Assembly: GCA_900767585.1 (NCBI GenBank)
Contig: CAAFZP010000101.1
Coordinates: 1-44,850 of the forward strand
Length of the DNA: 44,850 bases
Direction: 5' to 3'
Source of the DNA: Lachnospiraceae bacterium
GTDB taxonomy: Bacteria; Bacillota; Clostridia; Lachnospirales; Lachnospiraceae
In this document: positions 1 to 8,020 of the stretch, in pieces
Position numbering within the stretch: the first letter of the stretch is position 1
How the letters are laid out: the number at the start of each line of letters is the position of its first letter
Made by a program: the position numbers and the translations under genes
The notes under the pieces: generated by a model
Database searches by the model: none
What the model was told of the DNA's origin: nothing
Seen by the model: only the letters and a program-made list of their open reading frames with translations

Positions 1-1
1 A

Positions 2-466
2 TTTTTCAAAAAAGTGCAAAACAAAATTCACTATGCGATTCATGGACAAACTGCAGCAGAAGTAATTTATACCAGAGCAGATGCAGAAAAAGAATTTATG
101 GGACTTGCTACTTTTAAAGGCAACCAGCCAACCTTAAAGGAAGCGGTAGTTGCCAAGAATTATTTGTCTGAAAAAGAATTGCGTGCAATGGGACAGTTGG
201 TATCGGGATATCTGGATTTTGCAGAACGCCAGGCAGAACGAGAACAGGCTATGACAATGAGGGATTGGACAGAACATTTAGATAGGATTCTGACAATGAG
301 TGGTGAACAGCTTTTACAGGGAAACGGAAGTATATCGCACAAACAGGCTGTTGATAAAGCAACGGATGAATATAAAAAATATAAAGCGCGAACACTTAGC
401 ACGGTGGAAGAAGATTACCTGAATTCAATAAAAATGTTGGAGAAGAAAATAGATAAAAAACAGTGA
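2..466 (+). CDS. RhuM-family protein, C-terminal part (5' end outside window)
   Basis: The frame is open from the first bases (F-F-K-K-V-Q-N-K) to a TGA at 464-466, so the gene begins before the window; an internal GTG at 14 is not a believable start. The segment resembles the C-terminal half of RhuM (virulence protein RhuM family), notably the HYAIHGQTAAEVIYTRAD stretch, the NYLSEKELRAMGQLVSGYLDFAE stretch in two parts, and a helical charged tail ending in KKIDKKQ. RhuM was first noted in Salmonella pathogenicity island 3; its biochemical role is unknown. Genes of this family commonly sit in variable defence or genomic islands, which fits the degenerate RhuM N-terminal scrap just downstream. 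No membrane segment or signal peptide is visible. Confidence 0.75.
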   Translation, partial: FFKKVQNKIHYAIHGQTAAEVIYTRADAEKEFMGLATFKGNQPTLKEAVVAKNYLSEKELRAMGQLVSGYLDFAERQAEREQAMTMRDWTEHLDRILTMSGEQLLQGNGSISHKQAVDKATDEYKKYKARTLSTVEEDYLNSIKMLEKKIDKKQ

Positions 467-565
467 GAAAATTGTCATCATTATCATCGTGTCTCTGCAT
501 TAAAAAGGAAATACGAAAACAGTTGAACAGCAGTTGGATAAAATTCTGTTAGGACAATAGTGATA

Positions 566-733
566 ATGGATCGGAGCGGTGATATGGCAGACAAAATTGG
601 AACAGGTGAATTAGACGAAATTTCAACCTGTCGGAATTTCCGACAGGTTCGAAAAGAAGGAAATCGTGAGGTGACAAGGCAGATTCCTCATTATAATCTT
701 GATATGGTAATATCTCTCTTTCCTCAAAGTTAG
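566..733 (+). pseudogene. RhuM-family N-terminal fragment (decayed second copy)
   Basis: A 55-codon frame from ATG 566 (or ATG 584) to TAG 731-733 reads TGELDEISTCRNFRQV then EGNREVTRQIPHYNLDMVIS. This resembles the middle of the RhuM N-terminal domain (typically ...GELDE...CRDFRQ...YNLDAIISVGYRV), where the protein should continue for about 200 more residues. Here it stops right after VISLFPQS, at the 3' end of the convergent AraC gene. The gene order is therefore C-terminal piece first, N-terminal piece second, so this is not one gene split by a nonsense mutation. It is best read as the remnant of a second copy or of a rearrangement. Confidence 0.55.
625..649. repeat. Perfect 12-bp inverted repeat inside the RhuM remnant
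   Basis: AACCTGTCGGAA is followed one base later by its exact reverse complement. The arms fall in the codons for TCRNFRQV, so the palindrome may simply be inherited from the coding sequence. It has no following T tract and is not called a terminator. Confidence 0.4.
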
Positions 734-1572
734 TGATTCTGATCCCGCCAGTTTTTTGGGGAGACACCATATATATTTTTAAAAGCTCTTGAGAAATGCA
801 GTTGGTTTGGATAGCCGACTGCATTTCCTATATCCGCAATTGATAATTTCGTCATTTTCAGCAGCTCTGTTGCTTTGGACATCCGATAGTGTATCAGGAA
901 TTCCTGTGGCGTTTTGCCAATGGAGTCATGAAATATCTTTCCCAGATAGCTGCGGTTGATGCCGCAACAGGCAGCCATATCTTCGATAGAGATGTCATAA
1001 GGAAAATTCTGCTCTACGAAGTTGATTGCTTCTTTTATATAGTAATCGCTCATTTTGCCGGTTTTTATCATCCGGGTAGAGGATGTGGAACGGATGAGCG
1101 CATCCAGAAAAAGGTAGGAATGGCCGATCAGGTGAAAAGGCGGTTCGTCCGGGTGATTGGCAATATAGAGCATTTCGTTCATCATGATTTCCCGGTATTC
1201 CTTTGAGACGGCATGATAGATCGGCTGGTCTTTTGAAAAACCGGCAATGTCCAGCGCTTCTTTTACCCGTAATCCATCAAATTCCAGCCAGGTATATTCC
1301 CATGGGTTTGTCTTATCTGCGATATAGGTGCTGATCTGTCCCGGATACAGAAGAAAGCCCTGTCCGCTTTTGATCGAATAATTTCTTGTCTCTCCTTTTT
1401 GATCCTGCGCCATTAAAAACCCGGTTCCGGAGATGACATAATGAAACAGATAGTGGGTTCTGGCAGCCGGCCCGAACTGATGAGCCGGTGTACAGCGTTC
1501 CCATCCGTACTGATATAGTCCAAGATCTATAAATTTCTCATTTGGAAATATAGAAAAAAGGTATTCATGCAT
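730..1572 (-). CDS. AraC-family transcriptional regulator of the alpha-galactoside operon (MsmR/RafR-like)
   Basis: The protein is 280 residues from ATG 1572, chosen because GGGAGG lies about 8 bases upstream; the frame extends further 5' but without a ribosome binding site. Residues ~15-150 form an AraC-type cupin sensor (FGPAARTHYLFHYVISGTG, GQGFLLYPGQ). Residues ~180-277 carry two helix-turn-helices typical of the family (SIEDMAACCGINRSYLGKIF; SIADIGNAVGYPNQLHFSRA, followed by FK and GVSPKNWR). It is divergent from the binding protein, permease and alpha-galactosidase genes, the usual layout for a raffinose/melibiose activator, so the inducer is probably an alpha-galactoside or a metabolite of one. 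A long inverted repeat in the divergent region (1631-1687) is its likely operator. The stop overlaps the RhuM scrap. Confidence 0.85.
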   Translation of the reverse strand: MHEYLFSIFPNEKFIDLGLYQYGWERCTPAHQFGPAARTHYLFHYVISGTGFLMAQDQKGETRNYSIKSGQGFLLYPGQISTYIADKTNPWEYTWLEFDGLRVKEALDIAGFSKDQPIYHAVSKEYREIMMNEMLYIANHPDEPPFHLIGHSYLFLDALIRSTSSTRMIKTGKMSDYYIKEAINFVEQNFPYDISIEDMAACCGINRSYLGKIFHDSIGKTPQEFLIHYRMSKATELLKMTKLSIADIGNAVGYPNQLHFSRAFKNIYGVSPKNWRDQNH

Positions 1573-1630
1573 AAAAAGGCCTCCCAAAATTAAAACAAAT
1601 ACACAATATAAACTCTGCTGTTTTCTACTA

Positions 1631-1687
1631 TATACCAAAATGCTAGATGAATGCAACAATGAGACAAAAATAATGCATTTTGGTATA
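1631..1687. promoter_or_regulatory. Inverted repeat in divergent region: probable AraC-regulator operator
   Basis: TATACCAAAATGC at 1631-1643 is the exact reverse complement of GCATTTTGGTATA at 1675-1687. Arm centres are 44 bp apart, about four helical turns, as expected for two regulator monomers on one face of DNA. The right arm lies ~20 bp upstream of the putative -35 of the transporter operon. Confidence 0.6.
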
Positions 1688-1707
1688 AAAATGGCGATAT
1701 TACGATA

Positions 1708-1736
1708 TTTTAACAAGCATTATGATATGTTAAAAT
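1708..1736 (+). promoter_or_regulatory. Putative promoter of the alpha-galactoside operon
   Basis: TAAAAT at 1731-1736 is a reasonable -10. The hexamer 17 bp upstream (TTTTAA, 1708-1713) is a poor -35, which would fit a promoter needing the AraC activator. The start codon is 60 bp downstream. Confidence 0.4.
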
Positions 1737-1795
1737 GAAAACAACTTAAAAAAGGCATATTATAAAAGAAGGTAAAAGAAGGGAGAGATGTATTT

Positions 1796-3079
1796 ATGCT
1801 AAAATGGAAAAAACCATTATTTGTACTTGCGATGATGACTGGTTTCTGCTTACTGACAGGGTGTGGCAAGAATAACAAAGACGGAAAAACAGTGATCGAA
1901 CTGGTGCAGTACAAGCCGGAAGCAACCTCTTATTTTGAAGAAGTTGAGGAACGGTTCAATGCCAGTCATGATGATATTGAATTGAAGATCAGTTCTCCGA
2001 ACGATGCAATGACGGTGTTGAAGACCAGATTTGTTCGTGAAGATAACCCGGATATCATTGGTATTGGCGGTGACATCAATTATTCGAATTTTATTGATGC
2101 CGATATGTTGATGGATATTTCTGATTTTGATGGGCTGGCAGATATAAAGGAAAATTATCTGACGATCTGTGAGAATCTGAAATTTATTCCGACAGAAGGA
2201 ACATACAGTGTTCCATATGTGGCAAATGCTGCCGGTATCCTGTATAACCGGGATATGTTTGAGGAACATGGATGGGAAATCCCGGAAACATGGGATGAGC
2301 TTCTTGCATTATGCGATGAGATTGAAGCAGAAGGAATTCTTCCGTTTTATATGGGCTACAAGGATACATGGACCTGTCTTTCTCCATGGAACAGTGCAGT
2401 AGCTTCATTGACATCCTCGACCGTATGTAAGGATGTTAATAAAGGAGAAACTACATTTTCCGATCAGTATGTTCAGGTTGCGGAAGAAATGAAAACCCTG
2501 CTTCAGTATGGCGAAGCCAATCCGGTTGCATATTCTTATAATGATGCTTGTACAGCATTTGCAAAAGGTGAGTCGGCAATGTATATGATCGGAAGCTATG
2601 CTGTGCCACAGATCCAGTCAGCAAATCCGGATATCAATATTGATTCATTTGTATTCCCGTCTTCGAACAATAAGGAAGACATGGTTTTGACATCCGGTGT
2701 AGATCTTCAGTTCTGCGTGATGGAAGACTGTCCGAATAAAGAAGCAGCCTATGAAGTTCTCCGTTTCCTGTTAGAGGATGAAAATGTACAGGACTATATC
2801 GACAATCAGAATGCAGTACCTTGTAAGAAAGGTGATTTCGAGCTTGCATCTATGTTAGACGGTATGCGGGAATATCTGGACAACGGAATCGTGACGGATT
2901 ATCAGGATCATTTTTATCCAACTGAGATGGCAGTCGATGCAATGATTCAGACCTATCTGTTAGATGGAGATACAGAAGCGTTTTTGAAGAAATTTGATAC
3001 GGAATGGAAACGGTACAATCGTGACCTGATCGCAAAGGTTCGCAAATATGAGCAGGAGCATTCCGGAGAGGAGGAATAA
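1796..3079 (+). CDS. msmE: Sugar ABC transporter substrate-binding lipoprotein (MsmE/RafE-like)
   Basis: 427 residues; GGGAGAG sits 8 bases before ATG 1796. Residues 1-23 are a lipoprotein signal peptide with lipobox LTGC (Cys23), so the mature protein is tethered outside the membrane. The remainder has the solute-binding family 1 pattern: an early VIELVQYKPE strand, FNASHDDIELKI, the hinge motif AAGILYNRDMFEEHGWEIPETWDEL (in two parts), GESAMYMIGSYAVPQI, and a C-terminal DGDTEAFLKKFDTEW helix. It is the first gene of the operon and is followed two bases later by the first permease. The downstream GH36 enzyme suggests raffinose, stachyose or melibiose as ligand. Specificity is inferred from context only. 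Confidence 0.88.
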   Translation: MLKWKKPLFVLAMMTGFCLLTGCGKNNKDGKTVIELVQYKPEATSYFEEVEERFNASHDDIELKISSPNDAMTVLKTRFVREDNPDIIGIGGDINYSNFIDADMLMDISDFDGLADIKENYLTICENLKFIPTEGTYSVPYVANAAGILYNRDMFEEHGWEIPETWDELLALCDEIEAEGILPFYMGYKDTWTCLSPWNSAVASLTSSTVCKDVNKGETTFSDQYVQVAEEMKTLLQYGEANPVAYSYNDACTAFAKGESAMYMIGSYAVPQIQSANPDINIDSFVFPSSNNKEDMVLTSGVDLQFCVMEDCPNKEAAYEVLRFLLEDENVQDYIDNQNAVPCKKGDFELASMLDGMREYLDNGIVTDYQDHFYPTEMAVDAMIQTYLLDGDTEAFLKKFDTEWKRYNRDLIAKVRKYEQEHSGEEE

Positions 3080-3081
3080 AA

Positions 3082-3990
3082 ATGGATACAAAAAAGACAG
3101 AAGATATGAAGTTTGTTAAAAAGAAAAAGAAAATGTCCGGAAAATCCAGAACATTTATGTTGATCACAATTCCTATCGTAGCATTGTTCTTTACATTCAA
3201 CACGCTGCCTTTGATTCAGGGTGCGATTTACAGCTTTACCAATTTCCGTGGGTATGGCAGCTATGAGTGGGTTGGTTTTCGAAATTATATAGACCTTTTT
3301 CATGATGCCAGAGTTGGTTCATCCTATCTGTTTACATTTAAGCTGGCCATAGTAACAACGATCATCGTAAATGTTGTCAGCCTGATCCTTGCGATGGCAT
3401 TAAACAGTAAGATTCGTTTTAAGAGCGGCCTTCGTGGACTGTATTTCCTGCCAAATATCTTAGGCGGTCTGGTTGTTGGTTATATTTTTAACTATTTCTT
3501 TACTTATATTCTGCCACAGATCGCAATCATGCTCGGTTTTGAGGGAAACAGTATGCTTGCAAGTTCTAAAACGGCCTGGCTTGCAATCGCAGTAGTATGT
3601 GCATGGCAGTCGATCGCGATGAATACAATCATTTATATATCCGGTCTTCAGACAGTTCCGGAAGATGTATACGAAGCAGGATCTTTGGATGGTGCAACCG
3701 GATTTGCAAAATTCCGTTATTTGACATTCCCGCTGATCCTTCCGTTTTTTACAATCAATGTAGTTCTTTGTATGAAGAACTTCCTGATGGTATTTGACCA
3801 GATCATGTCGTTGACAAAGGGTGGTCCTGCGCAGAGCACAGAATCCATTTCCTATCTGATCTACAACAATGGTATGAGTGGCGGACAGTTTGGATTCCAG
3901 AGTGCAAATGCAGTCGTGTTCTTTATTGTAATCGTAGTGATATCTGTATTACAGATGCATTTCCTGGGTAAGAAGGAGGAACAGTTATGA
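3082..3990 (+). CDS. msmF: Sugar ABC transporter permease (MsmF/RafF-like)
   Basis: 302 residues with about six hydrophobic segments, beginning near residue 25 (TFMLITIPIVALFFTFNTLP). The cytoplasmic coupling loop carries the EAA-type motif of the MalF/binding-protein-dependent family, EDVYEAGSLDGATGFAKFRY, followed by FPLILPFF. The start lies two bases after the binding-protein stop and a GGAGAGGAGG site overlaps that gene's end. The stop overlaps the next permease start by 4 bases (ATGA), so both subunits are translationally coupled and form the membrane channel together. Confidence 0.9.
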   Translation: MDTKKTEDMKFVKKKKKMSGKSRTFMLITIPIVALFFTFNTLPLIQGAIYSFTNFRGYGSYEWVGFRNYIDLFHDARVGSSYLFTFKLAIVTTIIVNVVSLILAMALNSKIRFKSGLRGLYFLPNILGGLVVGYIFNYFFTYILPQIAIMLGFEGNSMLASSKTAWLAIAVVCAWQSIAMNTIIYISGLQTVPEDVYEAGSLDGATGFAKFRYLTFPLILPFFTINVVLCMKNFLMVFDQIMSLTKGGPAQSTESISYLIYNNGMSGGQFGFQSANAVVFFIVIVVISVLQMHFLGKKEEQL

Positions 3991-4871
3991 AAAAATCGCA
4001 GAGACAGATCAGAAAAGAATATAAAGAAAAGGGGATTAAGACAGGAAAAGAACGATATAATATCGGGGTTACGATTCTGCTGATCCTTGGTCTTGTAACT
4101 ATCCTGTTCCCATTATATATGACGGTTATGATCGCATTTAAGCAGCCGTCTGAGATGACAAATGATATCCATGGAATCTTATCTTTTCCACAGCACTGGA
4201 GCCTGAGCAATTTTAAGGAAGCTATGGAGGTGACAGATTTCTGGCATTCTCTCGGTAACAGTTTATTTATCACACTGACAACGATTGCATTATCGATCGT
4301 GATACATTCCCTGATCGGTTATGTACTTGGACGAAGCAAGAAAAAGAATCGGATCTATAACGGAATTTATCTTTATCTTGTCAGTGGTATGTTCGTGCCA
4401 TTCGCTATTTTGATGATGCCGCTTGTAAAACAGACAGCAAAAATGGGACTGGCAAATATGATCGGTGTGGTGTTGCTTTATACAGTATTTTATCTTCCGA
4501 TGAACACAATGTTATATGCAGGATATCTGAATAATCTTCCGCTTGAACTGGAAGAGGCAGCCTGTGTTGACGGATCCACGACATGGACGACTTACTGGAA
4601 GATTATCTTCCCGAATATGAAACCAATGCATGCAACGGTTGCAATCCTTACAGCCCTTGGTACATGGAATGACGTTATGACACCGCTTGTAATTATGTCC
4701 GGTGATCAGAATACACTTCCGCTTGCGCAGTTGAATTTCCAGACTCAGTTTGGAACAAATTACAATCTGGCCTTTGCATCTTATCTGTTAGCGTTACTTC
4801 CGATTCTGATCTTCTATATTATTTGTCAGAAACAGATCATAGCAGGTGTGGCAAACGGAGCAGTAAAATAA
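3987..4871 (+). CDS. msmG: Sugar ABC transporter permease (MsmG/RafG-like)
   Basis: 294 residues, overlapping the previous gene by ATGA. About six membrane segments are visible, the first at residues ~26-48 (IGVTILLILGLVTILFPLYM). The family EAA loop reads LELEEAACVDGSTTWTTYWK followed by IIFPNMKP, typical of MalG-type permeases. No ATPase gene follows, as in many Firmicute oligosaccharide importers, which share one MsmK-type ATPase encoded elsewhere. The next gene, alpha-galactosidase, starts 15 bases after the stop with its own AAGGAG site. Confidence 0.9.
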   Translation: MKKSQRQIRKEYKEKGIKTGKERYNIGVTILLILGLVTILFPLYMTVMIAFKQPSEMTNDIHGILSFPQHWSLSNFKEAMEVTDFWHSLGNSLFITLTTIALSIVIHSLIGYVLGRSKKKNRIYNGIYLYLVSGMFVPFAILMMPLVKQTAKMGLANMIGVVLLYTVFYLPMNTMLYAGYLNNLPLELEEAACVDGSTTWTTYWKIIFPNMKPMHATVAILTALGTWNDVMTPLVIMSGDQNTLPLAQLNFQTQFGTNYNLAFASYLLALLPILIFYIICQKQIIAGVANGAVK

Positions 4872-4886
4872 AAGGAGACATAATTT

Positions 4887-7064
4887 ATGGCTATTATATA
4901 TAACAAAGAGAAAAGAATATTTTCTCTCCATACGGAACATACCACTTACCAGATGATGGCAGACGCACATGATTATTTGCTTCATCTGTATTACGGAAAG
5001 CGCCTGGATTCGGAAATGGATTATATACTGACTTACTACGATCGCGGTTTTTCGGGAAATCCATATGATCTTGGAAATGACCGTACGTATTCCCTGGATG
5101 CACTTCCTCAGGAATTCCCAGTTCTTGGAACCGGTGATTACAGAACAACGGCAGGAAAGATCCGTGAAGCAAATGGCTGTATGGCACTTGATCTCCGTTA
5201 TACAGGCTATCAGATTCAGGACGGTAAGTATGATCTCCCGGGACTTCCGGCAGCACATGCGGAAGCTGCACAGACTCTGTGCATATATCTGAAGGATGAA
5301 AGAGTCGGCGTAGAAGTGACATTATTATATGGCGTGTTACCTGACTGCGATGTGATAACCAGAAGTGTAAAAGTTACAAATGTCGGAAAAAATGAAATCT
5401 ATCTGGAGAAGCTTTCCAGCGCATGTCTTGATCTTTTGTATGGAGATTATGATGTATTGACATTTTATGGACGGCATGCAATGGAACGGAATATGCAGCG
5501 AACACCGGTAACACATGGCAGACAGGTAATCGGAAGTAATCGCGGTACGTCCGGACATCAGTATAATCCATATATGATTCTTGCGGAACACGGCACAACA
5601 GAGACCGCCGGAGCCTGTTATGGTGTATCACTGGTGTACAGTGGAAGCTTTGAGGGAAGCGTAGAATTAGATCAGTTTGACCAGATCCGTCTGGTTATGG
5701 GGCTTCAGGAGGATTTCTTTTCCTATCAATTAAAGCCGGAGCAGACATTTTATGCCCCGGAAGCAGTTCTATCATATTCCGCGGACGGAATGGAACAGCT
5801 GTCCAATCAGATGCATCATTTGGTGAGAGAGCATATCTGTCGCGGAAAATATAAAGATCAGATCCGTCCGGTTCTTGTAAATAGCTGGGAAGCCTGTTAT
5901 TTTGATTTTAACGGTGAAGCAATCGTTAATCTTGCGGAGCAGGCTGCAGCACTCGGGGTGGAGCTTCTGGTCATGGATGATGGCTGGTTTGGCACAAGAG
6001 ATGATGATAATTCATCTCTTGGTGACTGGATTGTAAATGAAGATAAGCTGGGATGTTCTCTTACGGAGCTGACAAAACGTGTTCATGACAAAGGTGTTCA
6101 GTTTGGTATCTGGATAGAGCCGGAGATGGTTTCAGAAAACAGTGATCTTTACAGAAAACATCCGGAGTGGGCAATTCAGGTTCCCGGTAAACATCCGGTG
6201 CATGGCAGAAATCAGCTTGTACTTGATTTTGCAAATCCGGAGGTGGTGGATCATATCTATGAACAGATTGCAGCTGTCCTTAGGCAGGGCGATATCAATT
6301 ATGTGAAATGGGATATGAACCGGAGCTTATGTGATATATATTCCGGCAGTATGGTATGGCAGGGAAATGTAATGTATGACTATATGCTTGGTGTATATGA
6401 CCTGCTGGAACGACTGACGCAGGCATTTCCGGATATGTTATGGGAAGGCTGCTCCGGCGGTGGCGGAAGGTTTGATATGGGTATGCTGTATTATACACCA
6501 CAGATATGGTGCAGTGATAATACAGATGCAGTTGATCGTATCCGTATCCAGTATGGCACGTCGTTTGCTTATCCTTTATCCACGATGGGAGCCCATGTAT
6601 CTGCGGTGCCGAATCATCAGACCGGCAGAGTGACGGATATGAATACCAGAGGAGTGGTTGCCATGACAGGTGCATTTGGATATGAACTGGATCTCGGAAA
6701 ATTATCGGAGGAAGATAAGGCGGCAGTCCGGGAACAGATCAAAACCTATCATGAAGCAGCACCGGTTATTTTAAAAGGGGATTATTACAGATTAAGTAAT
6801 CCGTTTGAGGCGGAATATGGAGCATGGATGTCTGTTGATGAAGGGAAAAAACATGCAGTTGTAGGTGCTGTTTTGTTAAATACACATGGTAATCATCCTG
6901 TATTTTATATTCGATTGAGAGGGCTTGCGCCGGAACGTTCCTATCGGGATAAGAAAACAGGTGTTGTTTATTCAGGAGCTGCTTTGATGGAACTTGGTAT
7001 GCCGTTTACGATAGTGCCCGGTAATTATCCAAGCTATCAGATCCTGCTTGATGCCGTAGAATAA
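4887..7064 (+). CDS. aga: Alpha-galactosidase, GH36
   Basis: 725 residues without a signal peptide, hence a cytoplasmic enzyme acting on imported raffinose-family sugars. The N-terminal beta-sandwich is followed by the catalytic barrel (from ~residue 335, VLVNSWEACYFDFN). Barrel signatures are MDDGWFGTRDDDNSSLGDW, GIWIEPEMVSENSDLY, and the nucleophile region YVKWDMNR with Asp476. The acid/base region is WCSDNTDAVDRIR with Asp544. These match the spacing of known GH36 group enzymes such as Geobacillus AgaA/AgaB (Asp478 and Asp548). A C-terminal beta domain ends in GNYPSYQILL. The length matches the GH36 part of R. gnavus AgaSK, but the fused kinase domain is here a separate downstream gene. 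Confidence 0.95.
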   Translation: MAIIYNKEKRIFSLHTEHTTYQMMADAHDYLLHLYYGKRLDSEMDYILTYYDRGFSGNPYDLGNDRTYSLDALPQEFPVLGTGDYRTTAGKIREANGCMALDLRYTGYQIQDGKYDLPGLPAAHAEAAQTLCIYLKDERVGVEVTLLYGVLPDCDVITRSVKVTNVGKNEIYLEKLSSACLDLLYGDYDVLTFYGRHAMERNMQRTPVTHGRQVIGSNRGTSGHQYNPYMILAEHGTTETAGACYGVSLVYSGSFEGSVELDQFDQIRLVMGLQEDFFSYQLKPEQTFYAPEAVLSYSADGMEQLSNQMHHLVREHICRGKYKDQIRPVLVNSWEACYFDFNGEAIVNLAEQAAALGVELLVMDDGWFGTRDDDNSSLGDWIVNEDKLGCSLTELTKRVHDKGVQFGIWIEPEMVSENSDLYRKHPEWAIQVPGKHPVHGRNQLVLDFANPEVVDHIYEQIAAVLRQGDINYVKWDMNRSLCDIYSGSMVWQGNVMYDYMLGVYDLLERLTQAFPDMLWEGCSGGGGRFDMGMLYYTPQIWCSDNTDAVDRIRIQYGTSFAYPLSTMGAHVSAVPNHQTGRVTDMNTRGVVAMTGAFGYELDLGKLSEEDKAAVREQIKTYHEAAPVILKGDYYRLSNPFEAEYGAWMSVDEGKKHAVVGAVLLNTHGNHPVFYIRLRGLAPERSYRDKKTGVVYSGAALMELGMPFTIVPGNYPSYQILLDAVE

Positions 7065-7075
7065 GAATAAATAGG

Positions 7076-7109
7076 ACTCCCCGGTTTCTGCTTGCAGAGA
7101 TCGGGGAGT
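7076..7109 (+). terminator. Hairpin between alpha-galactosidase and kinase genes (possible attenuator)
   Basis: ACTCCCCG (7076-7083) pairs with CGGGGAGT (7102-7109), and inner TCTGC pairs with GCAGA. Only three T residues follow, so this is a weak terminator at best. Because the downstream genes continue the pathway, it more likely lowers or stabilises expression within the operon. Confidence 0.5.
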
Positions 7110-7168
7110 TTGGCAAAAACAATAGAGTAAAAGATATATACGATGATCAGAAATGAGGTGACGGACAG

Positions 7169-7996
7169 ATGGAAGCGAAAGAAATGACAGTATCAGATCT
7201 GGCACGGGAACAGATCAGAAACGCAGAACGATTATTTCCGTTGATTTTGAAAAAAACTGAAGAAAGAAAAGAGAAAAAAACAATCATATCGGTATCCGGA
7301 GGTTCTGGTGTCGGTAAGACCGGAATGGCTTTCTTGCTTCAAAATATGTTTGAAAAACAGGGAAAGAAATCACTTATTATAAGCGGGGATAATTATCCAC
7401 ATCGGATTCCTATGTATAATGATGCAGAACGAATTGCGAGATTTCGTATGTCCGGATTAAATGGACTTATAACGGAAAGGCTATATACAGACGAAGTAAA
7501 AGAAAAACTGTTAGAGCTTCAAAAAGCCGGAAGAGATGCAGAAGAACAGGAGGACATGCAGTGGTTATCCATATATCAGAAGTATGGAGACAAGGCTCTT
7601 ACAGACTATCTGGGTACGGATCAGGAACTGGATTATGAAGCTGTGTCGAATCTTCTCGTGCAGTTTCATGGAGGAACCTCACAACTGATGCTGCGTCATA
7701 TGGGAAGAACCCCGGATGATATCTGGTATGATCGCCGGGATGTATCAGATACAGATATTCTGATCCTTGAATGGACACATGGAAACAGTGCCTGCCTGCA
7801 GGGGGTGGATGTATCGGTTGTATTGATCAGTACGCCGGAAGAAACACTTGAAAACCGAAAAAAGAGGAATCGTGACACTGACATTGACAGTCCCTTTGTA
7901 GCCAGAGTATTAAGAATTGAGCAGAAAAAGATTCATGATGGACTGGACCGGGCAGATATCATTCAGGATATGCATGGAAGGATTTATACGGAATAG
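7169..7996 (+). CDS. P-loop sugar kinase, probable sucrose kinase (stand-alone AgaSK C-terminal domain)
   Basis: 275 residues from ATG 7169 with GAGGTG upstream. Walker A is GGSGVGKT at residues 44-51, preceded by the beta strand TIISVS. Further features are the acceptor-like loop SGDNYPHRIP, DAERIARFRMSGLNG, and the second-strand acidic motif ILILEWTHGNSACL, followed by VVLISTPEETLENRKKRNRD, a typical lid or arginine helix. The overall style is adenylate/uridine-kinase-like or zeta-toxin-like. Placement between GH36 and GH13_18 genes matches the sucrose kinase domain fused to GH36 in R. gnavus AgaSK, which phosphorylates sucrose to sucrose-6-phosphate. The function is inferred from that architecture; a generic uridine-kinase-like or zeta-type label would be the fallback. 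Confidence 0.72.
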   Translation: MEAKEMTVSDLAREQIRNAERLFPLILKKTEERKEKKTIISVSGGSGVGKTGMAFLLQNMFEKQGKKSLIISGDNYPHRIPMYNDAERIARFRMSGLNGLITERLYTDEVKEKLLELQKAGRDAEEQEDMQWLSIYQKYGDKALTDYLGTDQELDYEAVSNLLVQFHGGTSQLMLRHMGRTPDDIWYDRRDVSDTDILILEWTHGNSACLQGVDVSVVLISTPEETLENRKKRNRDTDIDSPFVARVLRIEQKKIHDGLDRADIIQDMHGRIYTE

Positions 7997-8020
7997 TAAG
8001 TGAACAGGAGGCTGTAGAAT

